Shown here: in pieces, positions 1-13,200 of the stretch
Numbering within the stretch: position 1 is the stretch's first letter
Layout of the letters: every line of letters begins with the position of its first letter
Source: Corella eumyota
Lineage: Eukaryota > Chordata > Ascidiacea > Phlebobranchia > Corellidae
Length of the DNA: 64,000 bases
Reading direction: 5' to 3'
Assembly (NCBI GenBank): GCA_963082875.1
Contig: OY720097.1
Span: 6,642,501-6,706,500 of the forward strand
The notes under the pieces: model-generated
Told to the model about the DNA's origin: nothing
Databases searched by the model: none
What the model saw: only the letters and a program-made list of their open reading frames with translations
Position numbers and translations under genes: made by a program

Positions 1-111
1 GGTTTGATTATTGGATCCCACTTCAAAAAAGGTGGTTACTGGGAGAATAAAGTGGATACCAATAGGGTGACAGAATTTATGAAAAAGGCTAAAGATATAA
101 GAAACAATTAA
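1..111 (+). CDS. BtpA/SgcQ-family protein, last exon (partial)
   Basis: The window opens inside an exon that reads in frame from base 1 to a TAA at 109-111, giving 36 residues that start GLIIGSHFKKGGYW and end in a lysine/arginine-rich tail. The GLIIGS.FK..G.W...VD..RV..FM pattern matches the C-terminal end of the BtpA/SgcQ family (TIM-barrel-like proteins; the animal members are poorly characterised, and some are annotated as mitochondrial F13E9.13 homologues). Only the final strand/helix region is present, so no active-site statement can be made. It converges on COQ3, whose stop codon lies about 95 bp away on the other strand. The family call rests on one short but distinctive motif. Confidence 0.72.
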   Translation, partial: GLIIGSHFKKGGYWENKVDTNRVTEFMKKAKDIRNN

Positions 112-206
112 TAAATGTAAACAATTATTATTAGTTTGATATTGTGCAATCATACATACTTGCTATGCAAAAAACGATAATCAATTTTTGTCACCTGAAT
201 AAAAAA

Positions 207-3200
207 TTATAAATTGTTTGCTTCTTCGGATACTTTATCTTTTGTTTTGTCATTAGCTGTATCATTAGTTAAGTTTTCCTTAGTTGCGTGAAGAATATAA
301 TTTATTTCATTATGATCAGCCCAACTCCATGTGTCTTGAAAAGGATTATAATTCATTCCATGCAGCTTTCTAACAACACAACCTCCTTAAAATAAAATGG
401 TAGTTTCAATTATACATAACATTAAAGTAGCCGAAGACTAATGCTTACTAGCATTATTTAAAGGTGTTGTTAATACCTGACAAAGCAAATTCGTTTTAAA
501 TGAAAATTGATCAAAATTTTTTCCAGTTTAAGAAAATTACTTCTTATAAAATTATGTTGAATAGCCTAATTTTTAAATATAATGCGTTAGGACAATAATA
601 AATTTAACAGGATACTGCTTTATACTTTTATGATTAATGTTATAATACCTTCCAAAGCATATTCTTCCACTTGGTCAGGTGAAATAAAATTATTATGATT
701 ATGAGTTCCGTTGGGAACAACACCTAAAACCTTTTCAGCCATTACAATTGCAAGTGTATAGGAAAGTGGAGTCTTGTTGATGGTGCTAACAAAGAGAGAC
801 CCACCAGGCTATATAATATAATGTGAACATTATCTTTAAGTTTTGTAAAGTGTTTTTTATGATATAAAAGAGTCGCAAGATTAATATAAATAATTTGGTA
901 AGCTTACATTTATATTTTTTTTACATTTATTTATTCTCGATGTGGGAAGGTCAACTTCACGACCTAAACATAAAAAAACATCAGATACCTCGACCCACTT
1001 TCAAGTTGCCCTTGGCAGTTTGGGTTATTATAAAATATATTTGTCTGATAATTACGCCGCTATTTAAGTGTTAGCTTACCAGAAGTTTATCAATTACAGC
1101 GTCTTACTAAATGGCATTACAACATGAGAACAGTGGGAATTGAACCCACAACCTCATGTAGTGAAGCAAGTGTTCCGACTACTACACCACGCTGTCAGTC
1201 AATATGTAACAAATGTATTTTTATTAATAAAAGCAAATAATATTGTTAAAAAAATTATTACCTTTAATATGGTGCAACACATTCTGATAAAATCTTTTTG
1301 GTTTTCCACATGTTCAAGTACTTCACTAGCCACAACACAGTCAAATTTTAGTGAGCCAACTTGAACAATATCTTCTAAGTAGGAGTCAATATACTGAAGG
1401 TCCATGTCACTGTCTTGTGATTCCCTGCAAATACAAAGTCATTGAAATAATTTTAATTGATGTGTTTTAAATCAGATAAATGAATTAAACTGAATGGTAA
1501 AAAAAAATTTTCTTTCACCACATGAAGACCAGAGTTTGATCACTATATTTTAATTTAAAACATCCAAGAAGAATTACAAAGGCATCGCATAAATTTTTAA
1601 TGTTGTAGTTGTAATAGCTTCAATGTATAAAATAATTTTAACATGTTTTTTTATTATTTTTCCATATATAAATTTTTTTCGTATTTATAATTTATCATAC
1701 CTGTGGATTTTTGCTGCTTCTAGTGCCTCATCACAGGTATCGATGCCAACAACTGAAGCACCAAGTCTAGCCAGTGGTTCACACAAAACTCCAGCACCAC
1801 AACCAACTTCTAATATCTTAAAACAATTATTTATTACAAAATATCATGTAAATCTTGGGAATAAAATTTCTTTTTTACAGTTACACTTTAGATTGATATC
1901 ATATGTCTTTAGCAACCCGATATCCAGCAACTGGTAACAAGGCAACATACCCTAATAATATTTTTCAAATTATCATATCAAAATAAAACCGAAAGTTTAT
2001 TTATTATAAATGTTTAGTGAAAATATAAACTGAAGGTTTTTTTTATGGATAAAATATACTAGATCAAATGGATTGACTTAGCAGTCTATTTAAATCTAAA
2101 TAATTCTGTATCTTTTACAAGTACAGATTTTTTTACACCATGAAAATATTTAAATATTACTACAATGCAGTACACAAGAAGGCATAAAAATATTCTTTAC
2201 TTACATCTACCCCATTAAGGGGTTTAGCAGTTTTACGTTCTCCATATCCTTGGTACAACAAACAATCTCGAATAAATGGAACTCTTAACTCATTCATGCT
2301 GTGTAATGCTTTCATTTCACCACTCTCATCCCACCAACTGAATGGGAAATATTTTAAAATATATATAAACTATATCAAAAAACTTATAAAAGATCCTGTA
2401 TACAATGAAAAGGCCATGAGATCCGTTCATTCCATGCAATTCGTTAATATACATTTGATATAAATGTATCTATGAAATCCATCAAATTCAGTATTTTTTA
2501 AAGATACCTCGATCCAGTATACTTAAAATTACATAATTGTAGTACGGTACAATAGTTTTTTTTTGTATATAAATTTATCCTTAATGTGGGAAGGTTTCGG
2601 GTTGCCTGTGGCAGTTTGGGATATTATATAGAATATAATTGCCTGATTATTATGCTGCTGATTAAATACTGGCTCAGCAGGAGTTCATAACGTTTATAAT
2701 GCCTTACTTAAGGGAGCTACAGCATAAGAACAGTGACGATTGAACCCACGACCTTATGTGTGGTATAGCATGTGTTTTTACCACTACACCACGCTGCTGG
2801 TTCTAAAAAGTTAAAAAGCAATTAGTTCAATATGTTTAAATAAAACAACAGTGACTTCACAATAACTAGGTTTTGCAATGTGTAGAAGTAGATAAAATTA
2901 TTTAAAAAGATACTTACTCTTTGGCCATTTTAGAAAAGATTTCCGATTCCTCGTTGAAATTCGAAGTTGAATATTTTGTGAACCCAATTCGGTTTTGCTT
3001 AATAATCCATGTTTTGTTAGGGAAAACGCTACATGAGTTGGGCACAGTTGCAAAACTTCTGGAAAGTTGAGTAACAGAGACTTTCTTTGATAATTTTTTC
3101 GCACAATTTATTAACAAACATGAACATTTACGGCAGATAACCGACATTTTCTTAAAGTGCATAAACACGTGAATTTTTTGAAACTGTTTACAAATTCCGT

Positions 3201-3240
3201 AAGGGGAATACCCATTACCGTTACACCACAATAGCGTCAT
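207..3240 (-). CDS. COQ3: Ubiquinone biosynthesis O-methyltransferase COQ3
   Basis: SAM-dependent methyltransferase of the mitochondrial coenzyme Q pathway, which performs the O-methylation steps on the quinone ring. Six exons are visible on the minus strand: about 2918-3240 (N-terminus, basic and Ser/Thr rich, compatible with a mitochondrial presequence), 2205-2337 ([15 protein letters not shown], then RVPFIRD), 1701-1816 (SAM motif [10 protein letters not shown], then GASVVGID), 1262-1424 ([13 protein letters not shown]), 649-808 ([20 protein letters not shown]) and 207-385 (C-terminus, stop at 207-209). Order and spacing match vertebrate COQ3 closely. The ATG at 3238-3240 gives the longest N-terminus; a start at one of the downstream methionines is also possible. 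Introns hold two SINEs (931-1199 and 2563-2800). All catalytic-core motifs are present and no frame breaks were seen. Confidence 0.93.
931..1199 (-). mobile_element. tRNA-derived SINE (Cics-1-like), copy 1
   Basis: Read on the minus strand it starts with a tRNA-like head, box A near TGTAGTAGT and box B GGGTTCAATTCC, then the shared body and an AT-rich tail at the low-coordinate end. It sits in a COQ3 intron in the sense orientation. It is diverged from the other copies by many substitutions. Confidence 0.85.
2563..2800 (-). mobile_element. tRNA-derived SINE, copy 2 (internally deleted)
   Basis: Same family. The tRNA-like head lies at 2800-2730, with box A as TGGTGTAGTGG and box B as GGTTCAATCG. 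Roughly 50-60 bases of the body near the tail are missing: the TGTGGGAAGGT motif runs straight into the GTTGCCTGTGGCAG motif. It lies in a COQ3 intron, in sense orientation. Confidence 0.83.
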
Positions 3241-4211
3241 CTGCTAAAACATAAATAAGGTTTAATTAACATTTAATAAAAAGTTTTTAATGAGGAATGG
3301 TATTATATTATGTAGCTTAAATTTAATAAAATATATCAACTACAGCATAAAAATATACAGCCCACAAAAAGATGTTTTAAATTTGTCTGTAACCAATTTA
3401 CATTACCTTGAAACTGTTTACAAATGAGATTTTCTTCAGGTTAAGATAATTTTAAAAAAGAAAAAACACGAATTTCAATCATATATGTTTACTGCAAATA
3501 CACTGTTTAAATTACAGTGTAACAAATCAATTTATTGCACAAATCAAAAAAAACAACAAACTTTAAAATTAATGTTAATTAAATCCTATTGCAATATATT
3601 TGAAGATATGAATTTAAGTTTTATTAGTACTACAATTTAGTTTTACAGAAAGTACTAATTGATAGTGGTACCTTTAATATTATTTACAGTTTATAATATA
3701 TGTTTCAATTATTAAATTTTGGGTAAAGAAGTGTTAAACATATGACACAATGGCATTTAAAGCATGTTAAAATAAAATTTACAGAAATTATCCTTTTTTT
3801 AATTTAAAAAAGACAAAAATCCGTTGACAAACAATTACAATACAAATAGTACACTTAAATAATTTTGGCTAATTTAATATTTAAAGTAGCACCAAAATTA
3901 ATATACAATAGTGTAACAGGTCTACTTAAAAGTTGTAAAACAAATTAAAATTATTCTAATAAATGTAATATTGGAATTTGAAGGCAAGTTGTCCCAATAA
4001 AGTATATAATATTCTAGAAGTATGTTATAATATTTAATATTTACAATCAAAATAAAAAAACAAAAATATATTTTAATTACAAAATTTTAGATTAATATTT
4101 AAAATCTAACTGAAAGTAGAATTTAATATGTTTAGTTTAATCAAATATGAAAAATATACAAAATTTTAATAACTACAATTTTTTACTATAAATTAGACAA
4201 AACACACACAG
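3241..4211. other. Intergenic, ANKFY1 3' end to COQ3 5' end
   Basis: About 970 bases of AT-rich sequence between two minus-strand genes. It must contain the COQ3 promoter and the ANKFY1 polyadenylation region. No ORF, RNA gene or repeat was recognised. Confidence 0.6.
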
Positions 4212-7200
4212 TTAGTGTGTTCCGCCAAATGTGAGCACATCAAAACACAAATCACACACTCTGATAGGTTTCGAGACATCGAATTTAATGATTGGCATCA
4301 TTTTTGTGGAACATTTTGAACAGAGAAGTCGACCACAATGCCTGCAATGATGTTTCCTTGTTGCAACCCCAAACTTAACTGAACATTCCATACAAGAGTT
4401 ACCATCTACCCAGGGAGGCTCCTATTATTTGAAATAAAAGTGGTAATTTTTTTTTATATATCTTTATCCTCGATGTGGGAAAGTCAAATGTACGACTTAA
4501 ACATAGAGTAACATCAATTACTTCGACCCAGTCTCGAGTTGCCTGTGCATTTTGGAATATTGTAAATTATAATTGCCCAATAATTACACTGCTGATTAAG
4601 TGTTGGCTCAGCAGGAGTTCATACCGTTTATAGCGACTTACTCAAGGGCACAACAGCATGAGATCAGTGAGGATTGAACCCACGACTTCATGTGTGGTGT
4701 AGCAAGTGTTCTTACCACTACACCACGCTGCCGGTATTTAAATTATAATTTCTTTGTTTTTAAATAATGATGGGTTTCATTTTAATTTAACTTAAAAAAT
4801 TTCACAGCTTGAGAAAAAATAAGATACAAAATTAAACCATAATTGTTATTTTTAATTAAATTTTTTTTTTACAATTGACAATAAATCAAAAATAAAAGGG
4901 GTCACCTGTTAAAAATCTAATTAAAATTAAAAAAATTAAACATAAAAAAATTTGACATACTTTGTTTAAAATGTCCAACAAACGAAACAGGAGTTGTTTG
5001 GTTGCAACAGGGTGGTTAAAAATATTGGTTCCCTGGTGGTTTGATTGTGCCAGAATTGAACCAGATCGCACAAGTGAACGACATAAAACACCATTCCCAT
5101 TAAAATAAGCAAGCAAGAGAGCTGAAAAATAAAGTCATTAAAAAAACATAAAAAAAGTTTTAAAACACTAATAAAAAACTTTAAATGAGGGCCAGTTAAA
5201 AGCCCTTGCAGGCAATATGATCACAAAAAGACTAAAAACACATTTTCTAATAAAGGTTATTTTTAGAATATTATACATGTCTTACTGAACATCATTTAAT
5301 AAAAAATTTAAATAATTGGCAAAATTAGGATTAAAATTTAACTTTCGCTTACAATTATTAAAATCTGTTGTTTATGCTACTTTTTAATAATAATATTTAT
5401 ACAGTAGTTTTACTATTTGCTTAATCTTAATACATTCAATTTAATTTTAGTTTTTAAATTTATTTTTTCGTTGTTGATCTTATTAATGGTACCCCCATAA
5501 TATTACCTGTGTTTCCATTTCCATCTTGTTTACCTAACTGGTAATCAGGCACAGCAGCATTAAAACATTCAAAAATCTCAGCAGAGTTTCCCTTTCCATT
5601 TTCAGCCAACACATGCAATGGAGTTTGTTGTCTGTTGTTTAAACCTGTGGCAATGTTGTTAATTTGAGAGTTGACTTGAGTAATAATTTGGATGATTTCA
5701 AGGCAGCTATGTTTAGCAGCAAGATGAAAAACTAAAAAGAAAGTACATTTTTTGCATAATCTGTTTGCTTTATATATATTGTCATATGTTAAAAAAAAAT
5801 AATAATTTTCTAATATAATGTTAATTTTAATATGTTAAAATGCATATGTTATATTTAATCGTTAAATTAAAAAAAAATGGTACTTGTTTCTCTAAAAAAA
5901 TTTAACTTATTTATGAAAAAAGGGCAATTTTTCTTAACTTTTAAGTAGTATTTATTAATGCTTCTTTAACTAAATATATAAAAGAAACTTCTATTTTTTA
6001 TTACCGTTATTTCCATTGCCATCAACAGCATACATATCCGCCCCATTTTCAATAAGAACAGTTGCAATTGAATAAGCGTTGTTGATTACAGCTACATGCA
6101 GAGGGGATAATTTGGATTTGTTTAAAACATTGATTTCACTACCAGCCAACAACTGTTAATAAACATTTACAGATTTTGTTCATAAACATTTACAGGTTTT
6201 GTTAATAAACGTTTACAGAAAAATGATTAATGGCAACAAAAAATATTAAAAAATGATGTAGTTTTATTATAATAAAAATTAAATGTAAGAAAAGAGAAAA
6301 TACCTTTAAACTGCTTTAGTTAATATTTTAGTTATAAGTTTATAGATTTTTTTTAGGTATTAGTTGCAAAAAGCACTAAACTTACCAAATTTCTAACAAT
6401 GAGTACGTCTCCTGCCTCCACAGCTAAGTGTAATGGGGCATTTAATTTTCCATCATTAGTGGCTGAATTAACATCCGAACCTATCGACACCAGAAATAAT
6501 ATGCTATCTAGGTCTTTCTCTTGAATGGCAATATGCATGAAGTTTCTTCCTTTTTTATCCATCTTTAAGGCAGGTTATATAAGTTTAAATTAAAGGATGT
6601 ATTTGCATAAACAAAGTATAACCTTAACATTTAAATGGAGTGATTTTTCATATTGTTATTCTGTTTAAGTATGTTTTAATGTCAATATACAGTGTTTATA
6701 AATTTAAAAATAGTATTTAAAAAAGGGAAGTTTGTTTTAAGATAAACAACAGCTTCTAAATCTTATTTCTCTATTAAATAAAAAATGTAAAAATAAATAA
6801 AAGTGAAAAAAAGTATTCACAATAAAAATTAAATAGTCATAAAAAATAAATAAATCTAGCTGACCTGTTCAGCTGCACCTGGTTCTCTTTTAAGTATAGC
6901 TTGTGCACATTTATTATGTTTACATAACATAGCAGCTGCAAATGGTGTTCTTCCATTTAAATCAGTTAATGTTAAGTTGATGGATGAATTGTTAAGCAAG
7001 ATTTCGGTTATAAATTCATAACCATTCATGACAGCAAAGTGTAATGGTGTGTAGCCTTTGTTATCCTGTAAAGTGGAAAAAATTATGTTGGAAATTATTA
7101 AATAAACTGTAAAAACACACCGCAAACAGCAGTTTATTTAATTTTGAAGACTAAAATTTTATCCACTTAACTCTAACATATATGTATATATAGATTAAGA

Positions 7201-10200
7201 GGAATGTTAACATGAAAATTACCCAAAGTAATTATATATTTTAAAACCTAAAATTAAAAAATTAAAACTCTGCAAAACTACTTACTTGTAAATTTATCTG
7301 GGCATTAAATTCCACCATGACCTGCACAGCTTTCACAAACCCCCTTGAAGCAGCCATATGAAGCGGGGTCTGTCCATCAATTATCTCACTTCTGTTCCTC
7401 ATTTCATCAATTTGTTCTCTCTGCCAATCTAATCCACACCCACTGTAAGGTTAATTTTTAACGTACAATTAGCAAAAATTTCAATGCACCAGAAAGAGTT
7501 TAATATTAACATCAGACTATTTATTTTTAAATATTGCCAACATTGTCAAATTTTGTAGTACAAAATATTTCATAAGGACTTAAAAATTAAAACATAAGAA
7601 CAAATATTTAATTACTACAAACCAAACTTCTTACATGTTTAACAGCAAAATATACACACAACGTTTTCTATACCTTCTAACGAGAAAACAAGCAATATCT
7701 TCCTTATCTTCATGTAAAGCACGATGTAATAAAGTTTGTCGACATTCCTCTGGTCCTGGCATCCAGAAGTTTGTGTCACAACCATGTCTAACTAAAGTCG
7801 ATGCTATATCATCTTGTCCTAAAAAAACTTGTTATTAATACTTTAAATGTAAAAAATATTTAAAGGTGATATTGGGACACTAATACCTTAAATCTTTTAA
7901 GCTTTGTTTTTCATTTACAGAGAACACAACCAAAAAATAAACACTATAAAAAACAGTATTTCACATTAAAAGTAAAATAAACCAACCTAGTAAACATTAA
8001 TAAAGCTTAACAAGATTATAAATGCAACATTTTAAATTTATTAAATTAAAAAACTTCTAAAACAACTAATTTTATACCTGATTCTAGTGCTAGCCACAAG
8101 GCGCAATCTCCATTGGAATCAGCAATATTCATATCAGCACCATGTAAGCATAATGCATCAACTACAACAGCTAATCCATGCTTTACTGCAAGTTGTAAAG
8201 GGGTCTCATTGCTGTTTGTCCTAGTTGATAAGATTATATGTTTTCATTAGTTATTAAAAATTTTAGTTTAACAGGCAAACTATGGCAGTAAAGTTAAGGG
8301 TTAGAAAACTTGGCTTCAGTTCTCAGGTCCTGAGTTCGATTCCTATTGGTTTCATTCTTGAGCACTCTTAAGTAAGGTTCTTAAAATAGTTTGCTTCTGC
8401 TGAGGTTAATTGTTAAGCAACTATGTTTAATAAAAATCTACCAAACTGCCAAAGGAACTCGAGACTGGGTAACTAATGTTACTCTATGTTTAAAAGGCTA
8501 CATATATGGGTTAACAAAAAATAATACAATTATTTTTATATAATTTCAAGGTATTACAGTTTATTAAATTAAATTAAATAAAAAATAAATTAATTTTCCA
8601 TACTTGACATGGATGTCAGCTTTGTGTTCAAGTAAAAACAAAGAAGATGAAATGTCCTCTTTTTCAAGGGCAACATGAAGAAGAGTTTTACCATCTTTTG
8701 ACCTATGATAAGTAGAAACTTTTACACACTAATATAAAATATATATAAATTAAACTATATAAATTTTAAGTTGTTTTTATATTTAACTTAGCAATTTAAA
8801 ACAAAGCTACTACAACTAAATTTTGGCAATATTTAGTGTATGCAAAATAAACAAAGAAAATTATATTTGTATAGGGTTTTATACTGATATAATGCATTAT
8901 TATATAAAGTTAGCTTTAAAAAAATTAACTTTACTAACTTGTAGTTAATATCAGCACCAAAACTAAGCAATTGAGCGGCCACCTTGAAGTAACCACACCA
9001 CACAGCAAGTGCCAACACTGTAGCATCCTCACTATTTCTTAAGTTGAAATTCGGTGAAGATACGTAAGATGTGTTACTGAGGTTTGATATGTCAGCTATA
9101 ATGTATATAAATAAGGTAGAAGTTAAGAAATCTGTTTTTTAAATATTCGAAAAATACGTTTATTTACACACACACACACACACTATGTAATACAGCAGCA
9201 TTTTATATGTCAGAATATGGTTGCAAATTTCAACCAATATTTTTGCCACTTGCTGGCAATAATTTACCCACACACAGCAGATGGCAGTTATATTTATTTT
9301 ATAGGCTTACAAATGAAAAATTCCCCAAGCGGTGCAAATTACCCAAAGCAATAATAATAAGCAATAATAAGAAAACTGAATTTTTAAATGAAATTACAAA
9401 TTAAAATTAGAAACTAAAACGCACCTTTGTGCTCCAAAAATAGCTGTGTGACATCATGATATTGATATCTGATCGCAATATGAAGAGCAGTTTCAAGATA
9501 AACATCACTTGATATATTCTCAGATAAATTTACTAAATCATTTGGAATTGATTTCTGTGTTTGTACATTAGGATCAGCTCCTAAATAAATTAAAAACAAA
9601 TCAACTCATAATATAATTAGCTATTCTGTAAATGGTTGAATTTGATTTCACTACTTGGTATTGAAATTTAGAAAATGACTAAAAATGTTTCGCTTTATAT
9701 ATATATATATATATTTATACAGCCTGTTAAGGTATAGTAATATAAATCTTACCATTTGTTAGTAGATACTTGGTAAGAGAAATAAGCCCTTTTACACAAG
9801 AAGTATGAAGACAAGACATACCCTAAACAAAGTTTAATATAGCAAGATTATTATTTTTTTTACATTAATTTTATTAAATTACAGATAATTAACATTACCA
9901 TTGGTTTTGGAAAAAAAATAATATTATTACCCATTTAAATCACTGTTTATACCCCCAACATTATAACAAATAAGGTGTATGTTGGCATGTTTATATCTTA
10001 AAAAAAAAGTATTACCAATAGGTTAACATGGTTAAGGTTAGCCCCATGTTTGGCAAGGAAGATAGATCCCTCTTTATCTTTTTGCTCTGCACACATTTGC
10101 AATAAACTACTTCCTAAAACAGAAAGCGAACAGTTTTTTAATTTGATTTTAAATAATAAATTCATTGCTAACATATGTAGTTGAATAATACTAATAAAAA

Positions 10201-13200
10201 ACAATTGCGAACCAATTTAATAATAACAGTTTAAAAAACACCCACTTTTTCATATAAAAGTGTTATACATTTTTTAACTTTTTTTTAGATTTTTTCTTAA
10301 ATAAAGAATTTTTCATATTTTAAACAATTTTTACACAAAAGTCACAAGTTATAACCTGTGTGAATGTCAGTAGCATCAATCCTACACTTTTTCTCAATTA
10401 ATATAGATGGCATACAGTGCTTGCTGTACTTGGTCTCAATAACAAGTTGAGAGTTGGGTAGTTTTGATTTGTTTTGGTCATGAAGCTGGTGTAAAGATAA
10501 CCACAATGGCACAAAACCTTCACGAGTACGAATTTCAAGATCAATCCTAAAAAAATTGATGTAAAAACTCGAAAATTATCTATGTTCTAACTATTTTTTA
10601 GAGTTTCTATTAAATATACTAAGTTTTTAGGATAACTTATACAAAATACAATAAATTTGCAATCCAAAAAATTTGCATTTAAAAAAAAATAAATAAAATA
10701 AAAAAATAATTACTAAAGATTTTATAAATAAGTTCTTTTATAAATAAGTTGTTTAAAGTACCATTTAAGATTGTTTTTGATAAAATTTTCGTTGAATATT
10801 TTTTTAAATAATAACTCTATATAAACCTACATTGGTGAATCTAGTAGCAGTTTAAACACCGGCATATTTCCAGATAATATTGCAGCATGTAAAGGAGTTA
10901 AACCAGTGAAATTTTGCAGGTTTGGGTTTCCACCTCTCTTGAGTATTGACGCAGTCAGCTTTGCTATGTTCTAAATTTAAAATATTTTACCGATAAAAAA
11001 AATTTTTTTTGGAAGGCAAGCATAATTTTACGTCACTAAAACTAAAAAGTTTTCAAAAAAGTTTTTTAAATTTTATTTACAACCCTATAGGCATATTTAA
11101 TACCTTATCAGCAGATTTATAATTTAAAACATAGGTAATTTTCATCAAGTAGTCATCCTATCATTACTATTTTTAGCTGTATTAAAAATATATCATTCAC
11201 GCACCTCCATTTCCAAAGTTGAATTCTTGTCCTGATATTTAAACTGAGCCATAATATGAAGCGAACTATCTCCTGTATCTCTGGTTACAGTATTGACTGA
11301 AGCTCCATTCGAGATGAGAAAACTGGCAGAAAACTCGTCTCCTAGCAAGGTAGAAATGGTAACAAAATTTGTAAATATTTTAAATAGTAAATCCCCTATA
11401 CATGGTTTAAAAAAAATGTTGAAAAATTGCAATTTTTTTAAATTATCTGAAAATAACAAATTTGTAGACAATATTTTATTTTTCCTAACAGATAATTTTT
11501 TATTGCATATGCTTATGCTGAAGTCACTTAAAAAGGTTTAATATTACATTGTTGACCTGATGATTTGGTGGATTTCCTAACCCGTCAATTGGTATTAAAC
11601 TAAAACTCCTTTTAAATAGCCTATTGCAGGTGCATAATGAAAGCATAGGAAATTAAACAAAATAATCAATACACTGCCCTTATACTTTTAAATAAACCAT
11701 TTTTAAGGAGAAAAAAAACTACCACAAAACATTAATAAGTCCTACCTGCCAGTAGAGCTCTGTGTAGATGCGAATGCCCAGAATCATCAAATCTGTTAAT
11801 ATTAGCCTTGTGGGCCACCAAAGTGTCAGCAATCGATTTTTGTTGTTGATCTAAGGCAAGTTGTAGTGGCCATTCTCCACCATCATCCACTATATTTAAC
11901 CTATCTGCAAGCTGCAATAAAACATTTAATAACATAAGTATGAAAGATTTGTTATGTTTTTTAGCCATCTAAGTGACACAATATTTGTCCCCATTTTGAC
12001 CATTATTTAAATTGAAAAGCCTATTTCAAGCAGACTATCCTGTAAATAATTGTATCGTTTTGCATCAAATACAACATTATACATATATCCATATCCTTTT
12101 TTGTTTATTAATCTTCAATAAATATTTTTATTATGTTAATTACACATACCTGTCCATCATATTCAATGAGATAAAGAAAAACAACATCTTCTCGTTGTGC
12201 TTTAATAGCTCGATGTAATGGAAACGAAGACTTGCTTTTAAACATTGTGTACAAAATTGAAGCCTCCATTGAAGAAAAATCATTAGCTGTTAAATCATCC
12301 TATATGAAAATCAATAAACAGTATTGAAACCTTGTTTCATATTGATTTAGTTTCTTAATAGAGTATATAGCATAAGAAAAGAGCAATGTTTATAATGAAA
12401 CAGTTTAATGGTTTTAATTATTTTACAAACTCCAAGCCTAAATTTCCCAATCACAATTTTAGCATTTTTAACATAAATGACAAGGTTAAAAAATTTCAAG
12501 TCATTAATTTTTGATATAGAACTAAATTACTGTAAGGAATAAATATAAAAACCCAAAATTGCAGGTTAAAAAAGTACTAGCAATTATAATCTAAAAATTT
12601 AAAAAGTTTTTAAAAATATATTATTTGTAAACTTTATACCCAATGCATTGAAATCAGATTTGAGCAATAATCTTTTAAACAAGAAGCCTTTAACTCCTCA
12701 GCAAGTTGATAAAATCGAATACAATTTCTAACCGTCACGATTGCCAAAATCATTTGTTCGCACCTATTTATAGAACAACAAAAATATGATAGACTTTTTC
12801 ATAAAACAACAATTTTAAATTTAATATTAAAAAAAAATGAAATACTGATATTTGTTAAAAAAAATGAATAAAAAACAAATATATTATCCTTTTTATAAAA
12901 AAAAAAAAAAAAAAAACGAAAAAAACAAATAAGCGTTTTAAAATGCATTACAATTAACATGTAATGAGTTTTTTAAAATTTAGAGTTAAACAATTTTTTG
13001 AATTTTAAATTTAAACTTACTGCATCTGCAAGCCTGTAAGAAGAAATTTATTCGCCACTTTCATTAACTGAATAATAAAATCATCACTGGTTGATTGTAA
13101 ATCAAGACTATCCGTATACAACCACTTTACAATTGCCTCTGCAACCTAAAAAGATAACAAAATATTATAAATATTAATAAAATATATATTGTTTGGTATA

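Noticed and set aside
1140-1200. Possible tRNA gene (A and B box-like sequence)
   Set aside because: It is the head of a SINE; the same head recurs in the other copies followed by a shared body, and the cloverleaf is imperfect.
1623-1937. Open frame of 104 codons on the plus strand
   Set aside because: Antisense of a well-supported COQ3 exon.
9166-9182. CA dinucleotide run, and the poly-A run near 12900
   Set aside because: Ordinary microsatellite and homopolymer with no sign of function.
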